DNA from: Chloroflexota bacterium
Lineage (GTDB): Bacteria; Chloroflexota; Anaerolineae; Aggregatilineales; UBA3940
Assembly (NCBI GenBank): GCA_011051745.1
Contig: DRKO01000025.1
Coordinates: forward strand, 1-7,786
Length of the DNA: 7,786 nucleotides
Direction: 5' to 3'
Under the pieces are notes generated by a model. It was not told where the DNA came from. It ran no database searches and saw only the letters and a list, made by a program, of their open reading frames with translations. Below, piece by piece: positions 1 through 6,390 of this stretch. How positions within the stretch are numbered: position 1 is the first letter of the stretch; each line of letters starts with the position of its first letter. Made by a program: the position numbers and the translations under genes.

Positions 1-324
1 ATCCCCGAAGCTAAAGTAGTCATAAACCTGGGGAACAGCCGGATGATTGAGCGTAGCCAGAATCTCAGCCTCACGCTCGAAGTTTGCGATCGTCTGCTCG
101 CGGAGCTGCTGATCCTGCGCCAGATTGATCATCTCTTTGACTGCCGTCAGCTTCTGCACTTTGGGGAAGTGCAGATCGCGAGCCTGGTAGACGGCCCCCA
201 TGCCACCGATACCGATAATTCCCAGAATACGGTACCGATTCTGCAATACCTGCCCCGGTTGCAGGGAACCATCCGGGACGGAGAGCGCACCCTGGTCGCC
301 GTCTATGTGTTTTGTATCTGACAT
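1..324 (-). CDS. Serine/threonine protein kinase, N-terminal part (cut by window edge)
   Basis: This is the first 108 residues of a PknB-like Ser/Thr kinase, read from an ATG at 322-324 and open to the window edge. The start is supported by an AGGTGA Shine-Dalgarno sequence at 329-334, 4 nt upstream. After about 28 poorly structured residues the kinase fold begins with NRYRILGIIG. The glycine loop GIGGMGAV spans residues 38-45, the ATP-anchoring lysine is K63 in AVKEM, and the alpha-C glutamate is probably E85 in REAEIL. HPAVPQVYDYF follows, the usual end of the small lobe. The catalytic loop, activation segment and any membrane or sensor domain lie outside the window, so activity and signal are unknown. 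Bacterial kinases of this family phosphorylate Ser/Thr on partner proteins. A sigma70-like promoter lies just upstream. The family call is firm; no specific role can be assigned. Confidence 0.93.
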   Translation of the reverse strand, partial: MSDTKHIDGDQGALSVPDGSLQPGQVLQNRYRILGIIGIGGMGAVYQARDLHFPKVQKLTAVKEMINLAQDQQLREQTIANFEREAEILATLNHPAVPQVYDYFSFGD

Positions 325-387
325 GCGATCACCTGAATAATGTGCAATAACTACTCGTCAGCGAGTCTATAATGCTTGGCTGATACC

Positions 388-416
388 AGTATAGGGCTGC
401 CAAACAGAGGGGTCAA
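388..416 (-). promoter_or_regulatory. Sigma70-type promoter of the kinase gene
   Basis: On the minus strand, TTGACC (411-416) and TATACT (388-393) are separated by exactly 17 nt. Each hexamer matches the consensus at five of six positions. The predicted transcript starts near 381, leaving a leader of about 57 nt before the kinase ATG. No competing -10/-35 pair of similar quality was seen between this and the gene. Confidence 0.7.
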
Positions 417-681
417 GCATTCGATAATGAGACTTCATTAAGGCCGGAGTTGGAACGTAGACGATGCTCCATCCCTGCGCCTGCCTCACCCATACGATGG
501 CAGATGGACAATCAGAGGCCATCAAAGTCTGGCCCGCCCCTTGATGCGGAGAGCGAACGCGCAAGCCCGGCACCAGGAAAAGGAGCCTGCTTAACAAATC
601 CCTTCCATCTCCACCTGAAATCGCCCAGGCTTCATTATAGTTTCTCAAAGATGATCATGCAATGAGAGCGTGTTAATTGTT
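417..681. other. Non-coding stretch between the kinase promoter and hemW
   Basis: No convincing gene is seen here. A minus-strand reading frame (648-367) starts with TTG, has no Shine-Dalgarno sequence, runs through the kinase promoter and resembles no family. A short plus-strand frame (450-665) also looks random. A consensus TATAAT lies on the minus strand at 634-639, but its best -35 (TTGCAT, 17 nt upstream) matches only three of six positions. A weak plus-strand -10 (TATAGT, 636-641) could serve hemW, though no good -35 accompanies it. The segment therefore probably holds the hemW promoter, which I cannot fix. Confidence 0.5.
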
Positions 682-1890
682 ATGAACCAGATAGAACGCA
701 GCGACGCTCGGCATTCCCCCGCAGGCGGGGAGACGATCAGCCTGTATATTCACATCCCCTTTTGCCGGACGCTGTGCACTTACTGCGCGTTCAACAGGTA
801 CACCGGGCTTGAAGACCTGATAGACCCTTACGTCACGGCTCTTCTACAGGAGATGAAACTGATCGCCCGAACCAGCTCCTATCCCCTCAAAGCCCACACG
901 CTTTACCTGGGAGGCGGCACGCCCTCACTGCTTGCGCCGGAGCATGTCGCCTCGATCATCGCGGCTGCCCAGGAATACTTCCATCTCGCCGCCGGAGCGG
1001 AAGTCAGCCTGGAAGCCAATCCGGGGGAGAGGGGAAAACTCTCCGTCTTCCGATCGGCTGGTGTCACCCGGCTGAGCCTCGGCGTCCAGAGTACCCAACC
1101 ATCTGAACTCCGGCTCTTCGGCAGGCGGCACACCGTTCAGGAAGCGGCGGAGGCGTTCCGCCTCGCACGCGCGGCAGACTTCGCCAGCGTCAGCATAGAC
1201 CTGATTTACGGTGCTCCCTGGCAGACCCTTCGGAGCTGGCATGAAACTTTGAGGGCTATTCTGGCATGGGCGCCTGACCACATTTCGCTGTACAGTCTCT
1301 CAATCGAACCCGGCACGGCGCTATACAGAGGCGTTCAGCGCGGGGTTCTCCCCGCCCCGGATCCTGATCTGGCGGCTGCCATGTACGAGGAAGCAAGTCT
1401 GAGGCTGGAACAGGCAGGACTGAAGCAATACGAAATCTCAAACTGGGCCCGGCCCGGCCATGAATGCCAGCATAACTGTCAGTACTGGCGTAACGCTCCC
1501 TATCTGGGGTTCGGGGCAGGGGCGCACGGTTCTGTCACCGGGTTGCGCTACTGGAACGTCAGGCCTGTACCACGCTACCTGACACGTATCGGCGAGGGGG
1601 TAATGAAGAGATTTCCGCTCTCTCCGGCTATGGAGGGCTTTGAAGTCATCTCAAAAACTCTGGCGATGGCCGAGACGATGATTCTGGGTCTTCGTCTCGT
1701 GAAGGAGGGGGTCAGGAAGGCGGACTTTGCCAAGCGCTTCGGCCAGCAGCCAGAGGAAGTCTTTGGCCCCGCTCTGAGGAAGCTGGAGCGGGCGGGTTTG
1801 CTCATGACACACGGTGATGCCATCCGCCTGACGAAGCGGGCATACCTGATCAGTAACCGGGTATTTGTGGAATTTCTGCCGGAGAACTAG
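682..1890 (+). CDS. hemW: HemW-like radical SAM heme chaperone (formerly annotated oxygen-independent coproporphyrinogen III oxidase)
   Basis: A 402-residue radical SAM protein of the HemN/HemW family. The Fe-S cluster motif CxxxCxxC is at C28, C32 and C35 and is followed by A-F. True coproporphyrinogen III dehydrogenase (HemN) has a fourth cysteine two residues after the motif (CxxxCxxCxC), whereas HemW has phenylalanine there, so HemW is the better call. Further family blocks are GGGTPS (77-82), EANPGE (111-116), SLGVQS, DLIYGAPWQT, YSLSIEPGT, YEISNWA (250-256) and GFGAGAHG (276-283). A HemN C-terminal winged-helix-like region ends the protein, and the length is normal. HemW homologues bind heme and are thought to deliver it to membrane respiratory enzymes. 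I prefer ATG 682. GTG 670 is in frame four codons earlier but has no Shine-Dalgarno sequence; a weak GAGAG lies at 664-668. The gene ends tail-to-tail with the polyprenyl synthase gene, the two sharing a CTAG. Confidence 0.9.
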   Translation: MNQIERSDARHSPAGGETISLYIHIPFCRTLCTYCAFNRYTGLEDLIDPYVTALLQEMKLIARTSSYPLKAHTLYLGGGTPSLLAPEHVASIIAAAQEYFHLAAGAEVSLEANPGERGKLSVFRSAGVTRLSLGVQSTQPSELRLFGRRHTVQEAAEAFRLARAADFASVSIDLIYGAPWQTLRSWHETLRAILAWAPDHISLYSLSIEPGTALYRGVQRGVLPAPDPDLAAAMYEEASLRLEQAGLKQYEISNWARPGHECQHNCQYWRNAPYLGFGAGAHGSVTGLRYWNVRPVPRYLTRIGEGVMKRFPLSPAMEGFEVISKTLAMAETMILGLRLVKEGVRKADFAKRFGQQPEEVFGPALRKLERAGLLMTHGDAIRLTKRAYLISNRVFVEFLPEN

Positions 1891-2912
1891 CGATCGCGGT
1901 GCAGGAGCCGGTCGGTCAACTCGAACAACGCCTGACCGGCTTCCCCTTCCGGGCCGACGGCTTCCAGACAGGCGAGCGTTTCTTCAGAATATCGGCGGGC
2001 CGTCTCCTCAGCGTATTCACGCGCGCCGGTTTGATCGAGCAGGCGGATAACCCGGCTGACGGTGGCTTCATCGAATGGCTCGGCCATCGAGTAGAGGTCC
2101 TGTAGCTCAGAGCTATGAGCAAGTGCATGGAGCACCGGCAGCGATTTCTTGCGCTGGCGTATGTCAATCGCCGCCTCCTTGCCCGTCACAGACGGATCTC
2201 CCCAGATATCCAGGATGTCATCCATCACCTGAAAGGCCATACCAAGATTCTCTCCGAAGGCCCGGTAGTGCATCTGAGCCTGATCATCCGCTCCCCCGGA
2301 AAGAGCTCCCATCCAGGCGGAGGCCGCCAGCAGGGCCGCCGTTTTGCCTGCGATCATGTCCAGATACTCCCCGGTGCTGACCCTGGAGCGACCCTCGAAG
2401 GACATATCGAGGTGCTGACCGCGCGTCAGTTCCAGCGAGGTTTCATCCAGGATGTGCAGGAGCCTGACAGCGACCTCGGCAGGCAGGCCCGCCGCTGGGG
2501 TCAGGCGCGGGATCGCCAGATGGGCGAGCACGAATAGCGTATCGCCCGCGTTGATCGCCTGCTCTTCCCCCCAGATAGCCCACACGGTGCGCCGATTGCG
2601 GCGGGTGGGGCTGTGATCCTCGATATCATCGTGAAGCAGCGAGAAGTTGTGGATCAACTCGACAGCCGCCGCTGCCGGACGGGCCGGCTCGTAGTCGCCA
2701 CTGACCGCTTCACAGGTCAGAAGACAGAGTACCGGACGGATCCGCTTCCCGCCCCGCGCCCCCTTCACATGCCGTCCTCGGGAGTCAACCCAGCCCATGT
2801 GATAATGCAACATCCGGTAAAACAGGGGCGGAGAACCGGAGGGAGGGTGAAGGACTGTCTTCAGATCGGCCTCGATGACGGGGAGCAGCGTCTCGAAAAA
2901 GTGGGATAACAC
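1887..2912 (-). CDS. Short-chain trans-polyprenyl diphosphate synthase, probably GGPP synthase
   Basis: A 341-residue class I prenyltransferase that condenses isopentenyl diphosphate onto allylic diphosphates. Visible motifs are GKR at 55-57 (diphosphate binding), the first Asp-rich motif DDIED at 95-99 followed by the RRNRR arginines, K190 in AGKTA, GQHLD at 165-169, and the second Asp-rich motif DDILD at 231-235. The first motif is the DDxxD form, without the two-residue insert of typical bacterial FPP synthases. Phe90 lies five residues before it. In archaeal-type GGPP synthases an aromatic residue at this site limits the product to C20, so C20 is the inferred product; FPP or C25 are alternatives. 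The start is GTG (2910-2912), the first possible start after fni ends, with a weak purine-rich GGCGGA about 12 nt upstream. The gene lies 27 nt downstream of fni and is probably translated from the same message. Confidence 0.92.
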   Translation of the reverse strand: MLSHFFETLLPVIEADLKTVLHPPSGSPPLFYRMLHYHMGWVDSRGRHVKGARGGKRIRPVLCLLTCEAVSGDYEPARPAAAAVELIHNFSLLHDDIEDHSPTRRNRRTVWAIWGEEQAINAGDTLFVLAHLAIPRLTPAAGLPAEVAVRLLHILDETSLELTRGQHLDMSFEGRSRVSTGEYLDMIAGKTAALLAASAWMGALSGGADDQAQMHYRAFGENLGMAFQVMDDILDIWGDPSVTGKEAAIDIRQRKKSLPVLHALAHSSELQDLYSMAEPFDEATVSRVIRLLDQTGAREYAEETARRYSEETLACLEAVGPEGEAGQALFELTDRLLHRDR

Positions 2913-2939
2913 GTTGTTTAGCTTTCCGCCTGACTGGTC

Positions 2940-3980
2940 TTAATCCACACGCTGGAGAGGAACCTGACGCAGCGCATCCAGGTTTCCAGCGCCCACACAT
3001 AACATGGCGACCCGCAACTGCTTGACAATCACCGCCAGAGCTTCATCGAGCGCATCGGCTGAGTCGGCAGCCGCCCGGAGAAGCGGCCCGGCAAATCCGC
3101 ACAACGACGCTCCAAGCGCCATACACTTGGCGACATCAATCCCGTTGCGGAGTCCCCCACTGGCGATGATCGGCAGCCCCGGAGCCCCACGCCGGGCCAT
3201 CTGGAGCGACTCCGCTGTCGGTATCCCCCAGTCCGCAAAGGAAAGCGCCACCCGGGCATGGAATGAACTGGGCGCACGATGGTACTCCACCTGACTCCAG
3301 GAAGTGCCGCCCGCTCCCGCCACGTCGAGGGCTGCAACGCCTGCCTCGGCCAACCGACGAGCCACCGCCTCCGAGATGCCCCAGCCGACCTCTTTCACGA
3401 CGACCGGGACGGATAGGGAGCGGCAGACCTCCTCGATCCGGTTCAGCAAGCCCGCCCAGCGAGTATCTCCCTCCGGCTGGACAGCCTCTTGGAGAACGTT
3501 CAAATGCAGTATGAGGGCATCCGCCTCGACCATCTCGACGGCCCGGAGACACTCCTCCACGCCATACCCGTAATTGAGTTGAACGGCTCCCAGATTGGCG
3601 AAGAGCAGAATATCCGGCGCGACGGAACGCACCCGAAAAGTGTCCACCGCTTCCGGCTTCTCCAGAGCGATACGTTGCGATCCCAGGCCCATCGCAATGC
3701 CATATCGCTGAGCGGCAGCGGCCAGGATCAGGTTAAGAGCTTGAGCTTCCTCCGTGCCGCCCGTCATGGAGGAGATCAGGAGGGGGGCTGACAGGTCTTT
3801 GCCGAATAACGCGGTTGTAGTATCAATCTCTTCGAGGTTAAGCTCCGGGAGCGCCTGGTGGGTGAAACGGTAACGCTCAAGGCCGGTCGTTAGCCGGGGA
3901 AACTGGACATCTTCCTCCAGGTTTATGCGGATGTGATCCGCCTTGCGCCGGCCAATCTGAGCACCCGTAACTTTTGTCAT
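2940..3980 (-). CDS. fni: Type 2 isopentenyl-diphosphate delta-isomerase (FMN-dependent)
   Basis: A 346-residue flavoprotein that interconverts IPP and DMAPP, balancing the two C5 units that feed the adjacent prenyl synthase. It needs reduced FMN and Mg2+ and is unrelated to the type 1 (Nudix) isomerase. Family motifs run in order along a TIM barrel: RRKADHI (11-17), SSMTGG (70-75), GLGSQR (98-103), NLG (129-131), HLN (159-161), QPEGD (168-172, whose Glu is the Mg-binding candidate), KEVG (196-199), AGAGGTSW (221-228) and ASGGLRNG (273-280). The length is typical. ATG (3978-3980) is preceded by AGAGGA at 3991-3996 with 10-nt spacing. It is the first gene of a two-gene isoprenoid unit. Its promoter overlaps a perfect inverted repeat, which suggests repressor control. 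Identification is secure. Confidence 0.96.
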   Translation of the reverse strand: MTKVTGAQIGRRKADHIRINLEEDVQFPRLTTGLERYRFTHQALPELNLEEIDTTTALFGKDLSAPLLISSMTGGTEEAQALNLILAAAAQRYGIAMGLGSQRIALEKPEAVDTFRVRSVAPDILLFANLGAVQLNYGYGVEECLRAVEMVEADALILHLNVLQEAVQPEGDTRWAGLLNRIEEVCRSLSVPVVVKEVGWGISEAVARRLAEAGVAALDVAGAGGTSWSQVEYHRAPSSFHARVALSFADWGIPTAESLQMARRGAPGLPIIASGGLRNGIDVAKCMALGASLCGFAGPLLRAAADSADALDEALAVIVKQLRVAMLCVGAGNLDALRQVPLQRVD

Positions 3981-4000
3981 AAGGGAGTGTTCCTCTGTTT

Positions 4001-4031
4001 AGATGAGGCAATCTTATCAACTGCCTCATCT
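4001..4031. promoter_or_regulatory. Perfect 10-bp inverted repeat centred on the fni -10 box, putative operator
   Basis: AGATGAGGCA (4001-4010) and TGCCTCATCT (4022-4031) are exact reverse complements separated by 11 nt. The arm centres are 21 bp apart, about two helical turns, so a dimeric regulator could contact both on one DNA face. One arm lies in the -35/-10 spacer of the fni promoter and the other over the predicted start site, which is the usual geometry of a repressor site. Transcription in either direction would begin inside or beyond the repeat, so an RNA hairpin or terminator role is unlikely. No regulator gene is present in the window, and the regulator's identity is unknown. Confidence 0.65.
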
Positions 4032-4040
4032 ACCTGTCAA
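4011..4040 (-). promoter_or_regulatory. Promoter of the fni-prenyl synthase operon
   Basis: On the minus strand a perfect -35 TTGACA (4035-4040) is followed after 18 nt by TAAGAT (4011-4016, four of six matches). The predicted start is near 4004, giving a leader of about 24 nt that includes the AGAGGA Shine-Dalgarno sequence. The spacer and start site are covered by the arms of the inverted repeat at 4001-4031. Confidence 0.65.
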
Positions 4041-4052
4041 GCTTGTTACACT

Positions 4053-4080
4053 TTGACTAAGTAAGCAGACATGGTAAACT
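4053..4080 (+). promoter_or_regulatory. Extended -10 promoter of acpP
   Basis: TTGACT (4053-4058, five of six matches) is followed after 16 nt by TAAACT (4075-4080, four of six). The -10 is preceded by TG at 4072-4073 with one intervening base, forming an extended -10 element. The predicted start is near 4087. A small stem, CCCTC-GTT-GAGGG (4083-4095), lies at the transcript 5' end, ahead of the ribosome binding site. Confidence 0.55.
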
Positions 4081-4119
4081 TGCCCTCGTTGAGGGTTTCA
4101 CACATCAGGAGGTTAAGCT

Positions 4120-4362
4120 ATGGCAAGCACCGAGGAACGTGTGCGAGAGATTATCGTTGAACTTCTGGGCGTTGACGCCAGCAAAGTAACGCGGGACGCA
4201 CGGTTCCGTGAGGACCTGGAAGCCGACTCGCTGGACCTGGTTGAGCTCATCATGGAATTTGAGCAGGCCTTCGGCGGCGAGATCTCCGACGAAGAGGCTC
4301 AAAAGATCGAGACGGTTGGACAGGCAATTGAGTACATCGAGACACGAATGCAACCCAAGTAG
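4120..4362 (+). CDS. acpP: Acyl carrier protein
   Basis: An 80-residue acidic acyl carrier protein that carries growing fatty acyl chains on a 4'-phosphopantetheine arm. The arm attaches to Ser37 in the conserved DSL motif (ADSLDLVELIMEFE, following the FREDLEADS block). The sequence aligns over its full length with the normal four-helix ACP fold: TEERVREIIVELLGV as helix 1, the DSL-initiated helix 2, and VGQAIEYIE near the end. ATG 4120 has a near-perfect Shine-Dalgarno sequence AGGAGGT (4107-4113) with 6-nt spacing, consistent with the high expression expected of an ACP. It stands alone with its own promoter and terminator and no fab gene beside it. A role in bulk fatty acid synthesis is the default reading; a dedicated role cannot be excluded. 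It is divergent from the isoprenoid operon. Confidence 0.96.
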   Translation: MASTEERVREIIVELLGVDASKVTRDARFREDLEADSLDLVELIMEFEQAFGGEISDEEAQKIETVGQAIEYIETRMQPK

Positions 4363-4380
4363 CCTTGGCAAGCTGTCATT

Positions 4381-4422
4381 AAAGCAACACACAGGGCTTT
4401 CTCAGCCCGTGTGTTGCTTTTT
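4381..4422 (+). terminator. Long-stem intrinsic terminator, probably bidirectional
   Basis: AAAGCAACACAC (4381-4392) pairs perfectly with GTGTGTTGCTTT (4409-4420). Inside this, GGGC (4394-4397) pairs with GCCC (4405-4408) around a 7-nt loop, with one bulged A at 4393. A T run (4418-4422) overlaps the 3' arm and follows the stem, as expected for termination of acpP, whose stop is 18 nt upstream. On the opposite strand the stem is followed by TTTAAT, a weaker tail, so it can also end the convergent membrane-protein transcript, whose stop codon lies in the loop. Confidence 0.88.
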
Positions 4423-5064
4423 AGATCCCCTGTGAAAGCCCTCCCGGAAGAGCGCAGTTGCCTGAGTCACTGCCACCAGTGCCAGCCCGATAGAGAACAT
4501 CACCAGCCCACGCCCGATCCCGATAGGTGCGCCATAATACCCCTCAAAACGCGAGCGTAACACGAGATAAGCCCACAGCCCAAGCCCGACAGCCAGTACG
4601 CTCAGGCCGATCAGCAAGCCACGTTTTACCCTGTCGGGAAGCACCCCGGAGAGCACCATTCCCGCCAGAGCCCCGATCAGGCTAACCGCAGCGACGATGA
4701 AACGTGTCCCGTACCCTTCAGACCACCATAGCTGAAGCACGTGGGGGTAGGGAGGCAACAGGACGAGGCCCGGCAGAAGGGCCAACATGCCTGCAATGAT
4801 ACGGCCCCACCGGTTTTTCATAAAGCCCGCGCCAAACGCCAGTGCCACCGCCGCCAGCGCCACCGCCAGACGTAATATTTCGGGGACCGGAGCCAGAGCG
4901 CCGGATCGTACCTCGGGTAGGAAGGTTGACCACTCCGCCAGATCAATGGCGTTCTGAGTCAGGGCAACCGTCGGATGCGGAATCCAGGCCGCCCATATGC
5001 CAGCCCAGCTAACCAGCAGAGCAACGATTGTGAGCAGATCCCCCCGCGAAAGCTGAACTCTCAC
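4402..5064 (-). CDS. Six-helix integral membrane protein of unknown function
   Basis: A 220-residue hydrophobic protein not recognised as a named family. Six likely membrane helices lie near residues 10-30, 62-82, 87-105, 121-143, 148-169 and 185-205. A roughly 30-residue loop follows helix 1 (TQNAIDLAEWSTFLPEV) and a basic tail (RGSKKQHTG) ends the protein. The first helix begins soon after a short N terminus and could act as an uncleaved signal anchor. The start is GTG (5062-5064), overlapping the TGA stop of the AAA+ gene as GTGA, so it is probably translated by coupling and co-expressed with that ATPase. The last six codons (K215-G220) and the stop lie inside the shared terminator hairpin. 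No catalytic or cofactor motif is visible. A membrane role linked to the AAA+ protein is inference from context only. Confidence 0.85.
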   Translation of the reverse strand: MRVQLSRGDLLTIVALLVSWAGIWAAWIPHPTVALTQNAIDLAEWSTFLPEVRSGALAPVPEILRLAVALAAVALAFGAGFMKNRWGRIIAGMLALLPGLVLLPPYPHVLQLWWSEGYGTRFIVAAVSLIGALAGMVLSGVLPDRVKRGLLIGLSVLAVGLGLWAYLVLRSRFEGYYGAPIGIGRGLVMFSIGLALVAVTQATALFREGFHRGSKKQHTG

Positions 5065-6314
5065 GCCTGTTCCTTCTCCAGCCTGTCCAGCAGGCTGGTA
5101 ATTTGCTGATCCTCAGTTTGCTGGAGCTTCACGAATTCCTCTATGAACTGGCTGCGACGCATCCGGAGGGACATAGGAGCGACGGCCCGCACATCCTGAA
5201 CCGTCACCTCGGCCCGCCCATCGGCGGCGGCGTAGGCACGCGCCGCCTCAAAAAGCGTGAACTCGGCGCGATGCGAATGGATGCTCATCTCCTGAACCAG
5301 CCGCAGGCCGAGGTCCCGCGCCTCCTCAGATAGCCTGACGGTGGGTAGCAGGTCGCGGGCCGTCATGATGTCTTCCCGCGCCAGATAGGTCTCGTCCTCA
5401 AAGGCGCGGATGAACGCCCTGGGATTCTTGCGGAACCGGCACACCCGCTCGTAGACTTCTACCCGCTCCTGTGGATCAGTCAGTCCCTTCACCATCACGC
5501 GCAGGCCGAAGCGATCCAGTATCTGGGGACGCAGGCTCCCCTCCTCTGGATTCATGGAGCCGATCAGAACGAACCGCGAGCGGTAGGTCGCAGCCATCGG
5601 CCCGCGCCGCACCGTATAGCGGCCCTGGGCAGCCGCGTCAAGAATGGCATCTATGATCTCGTCGGCGAGAAGATTCACCTCATCCACGTAGAGCAGGTTT
5701 CGGTCAGCACGTGAAAGGATCCCCCTCTCCAGCCGGACACGATTCTGCTGGAGCGCGATTCGTTCGTTGATCCCCCCTACGACATCCTCCAGCCGGGCGT
5801 TCAGGGGAAGCTCGATCAGGCGAACCGGCTCCAGCCGTGTGATGCTCTCCCCGGCCTCCAGCTTGGCCGCACACTCGTCACAGACGCCATCCGGCCCCTC
5901 CGCCTCGTAGTCCTCCGGCATACACCCGTACACGCATGTACTGGTTTCGACATACGGCAAGAGGGAGCTTAACCCCCGGGCTGCAGTCGTCTTGCCTGTA
6001 CCCCGGGGGCCGATCAGCAACACGCCACCCACGTTCGGGTTGATCACGGCCAGCAGAAGCGCCATGCGCATCTCAACCTGCCCGACCAGCGCCATGAAGG
6101 GATAAGGCAGATGCTCCGCCAGCCCCAGGTCCGGCCCCGGCTTTTCCAGAATGCGCTTGGCCGAGCGGCTCGCAAGCAGACGCATCAGCATCGAGGTGGG
6201 GGGCCGATCGTCGTCAACCGCCAGATGGGCAGGCAGAGGTTGCCGCTTCTCCCCCTGTTCGGGAGCGTCTTCCCCGCTCATGTCTTCAGCCGCTTCATCC
6301 CAATTGCCTTCCAT
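5061..6314 (-). CDS. BchI/ChlI-like magnesium chelatase subunit I family AAA+ ATPase
   Basis: A 417-residue AAA+ ATPase of the magnesium-chelatase I-subunit clade. Numbered from GTG 6317 (subtract one for ATG 6314), the core begins at YPFMALVGQVEMRMALLLA (72-90). Walker A GPRGTGKT is at 103-110, Walker B LLYVDEVNLL at 208-217, sensor 1 GSMNPEEG at 253-260, LDRF at 267-270, and sensor-2-like HSHRAEF at 347-353. Cysteines C128, C132, C146 and C149 form a CxxxC...CxxC cluster between Walker A and Walker B, a possible zinc or thiol-redox site. About 70 acidic, low-complexity residues precede the core, longer than in typical BchI. ATG 6312-6314 is preferred: AGGGA (6322-6326) is 7 nt upstream, against 4 nt for GTG 6317. 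In photosynthetic organisms the subunit powers Mg insertion into protoporphyrin, but no other chelatase subunit or pigment gene is here. The substrate may be another metallocofactor or protein, so I give no symbol. Confidence 0.9.
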   Translation of the reverse strand: MEGNWDEAAEDMSGEDAPEQGEKRQPLPAHLAVDDDRPPTSMLMRLLASRSAKRILEKPGPDLGLAEHLPYPFMALVGQVEMRMALLLAVINPNVGGVLLIGPRGTGKTTAARGLSSLLPYVETSTCVYGCMPEDYEAEGPDGVCDECAAKLEAGESITRLEPVRLIELPLNARLEDVVGGINERIALQQNRVRLERGILSRADRNLLYVDEVNLLADEIIDAILDAAAQGRYTVRRGPMAATYRSRFVLIGSMNPEEGSLRPQILDRFGLRVMVKGLTDPQERVEVYERVCRFRKNPRAFIRAFEDETYLAREDIMTARDLLPTVRLSEEARDLGLRLVQEMSIHSHRAEFTLFEAARAYAAADGRAEVTVQDVRAVAPMSLRMRRSQFIEEFVKLQQTEDQQITSLLDRLEKEQA

Positions 6315-6351
6315 CACATCTTCCCTGCAATCAATACCTCACAGCAACATG

Positions 6352-6357
6352 ATTATA
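6352..6357 (-). promoter_or_regulatory. Consensus -10 box upstream of the AAA+ gene
   Basis: TATAAT on the minus strand lies 37 nt before the preferred ATG, predicting a leader of about 30 nt that includes the AGGGA ribosome binding site. The -35 position 17 nt upstream (GGCAGC) does not match consensus, so activity may need an activator or be weak. It would let the ATPase/membrane-protein pair be transcribed separately from the upstream small gene. Confidence 0.4.
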
Positions 6358-6390
6358 GCCTATCGTGGCGAAGGGCTGCCCCGCCTGCCT

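Noticed and set aside
367..648. Minus-strand 93-codon frame between the kinase and hemW
   Set aside because: It begins with TTG, lacks a ribosome binding site, runs through the kinase promoter and its translation resembles no family.
450..665. Plus-strand 71-codon frame before hemW
   Set aside because: Its composition looks random (Pro/Arg/Ser rich), no ribosome binding site is seen, and it overlaps the opposite-strand frame; more likely untranslated.
682..1890. Annotation as coproporphyrinogen III oxidase (HemN)
   Set aside because: The cysteine motif is CxxxCxxC followed by A-F rather than a fourth cysteine, which fits the heme chaperone HemW instead.
2115..2537. Long plus-strand frame of 140 codons inside the prenyl synthase gene
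   Set aside because: It is antisense to a gene with all family motifs intact; a by-product of GC-rich codon use.
3136..3552. Minus-strand frame of 138 codons rich in Gly and Arg within fni
   Set aside because: It is an out-of-frame shadow of fni, low in complexity and without motifs.
4083..4095. CCCTC-GTT-GAGGG stem before acpP as an attenuator or terminator
   Set aside because: It has only 5 bp and no U run; it lies at the predicted transcript 5' end, so at most it stabilises the mRNA.
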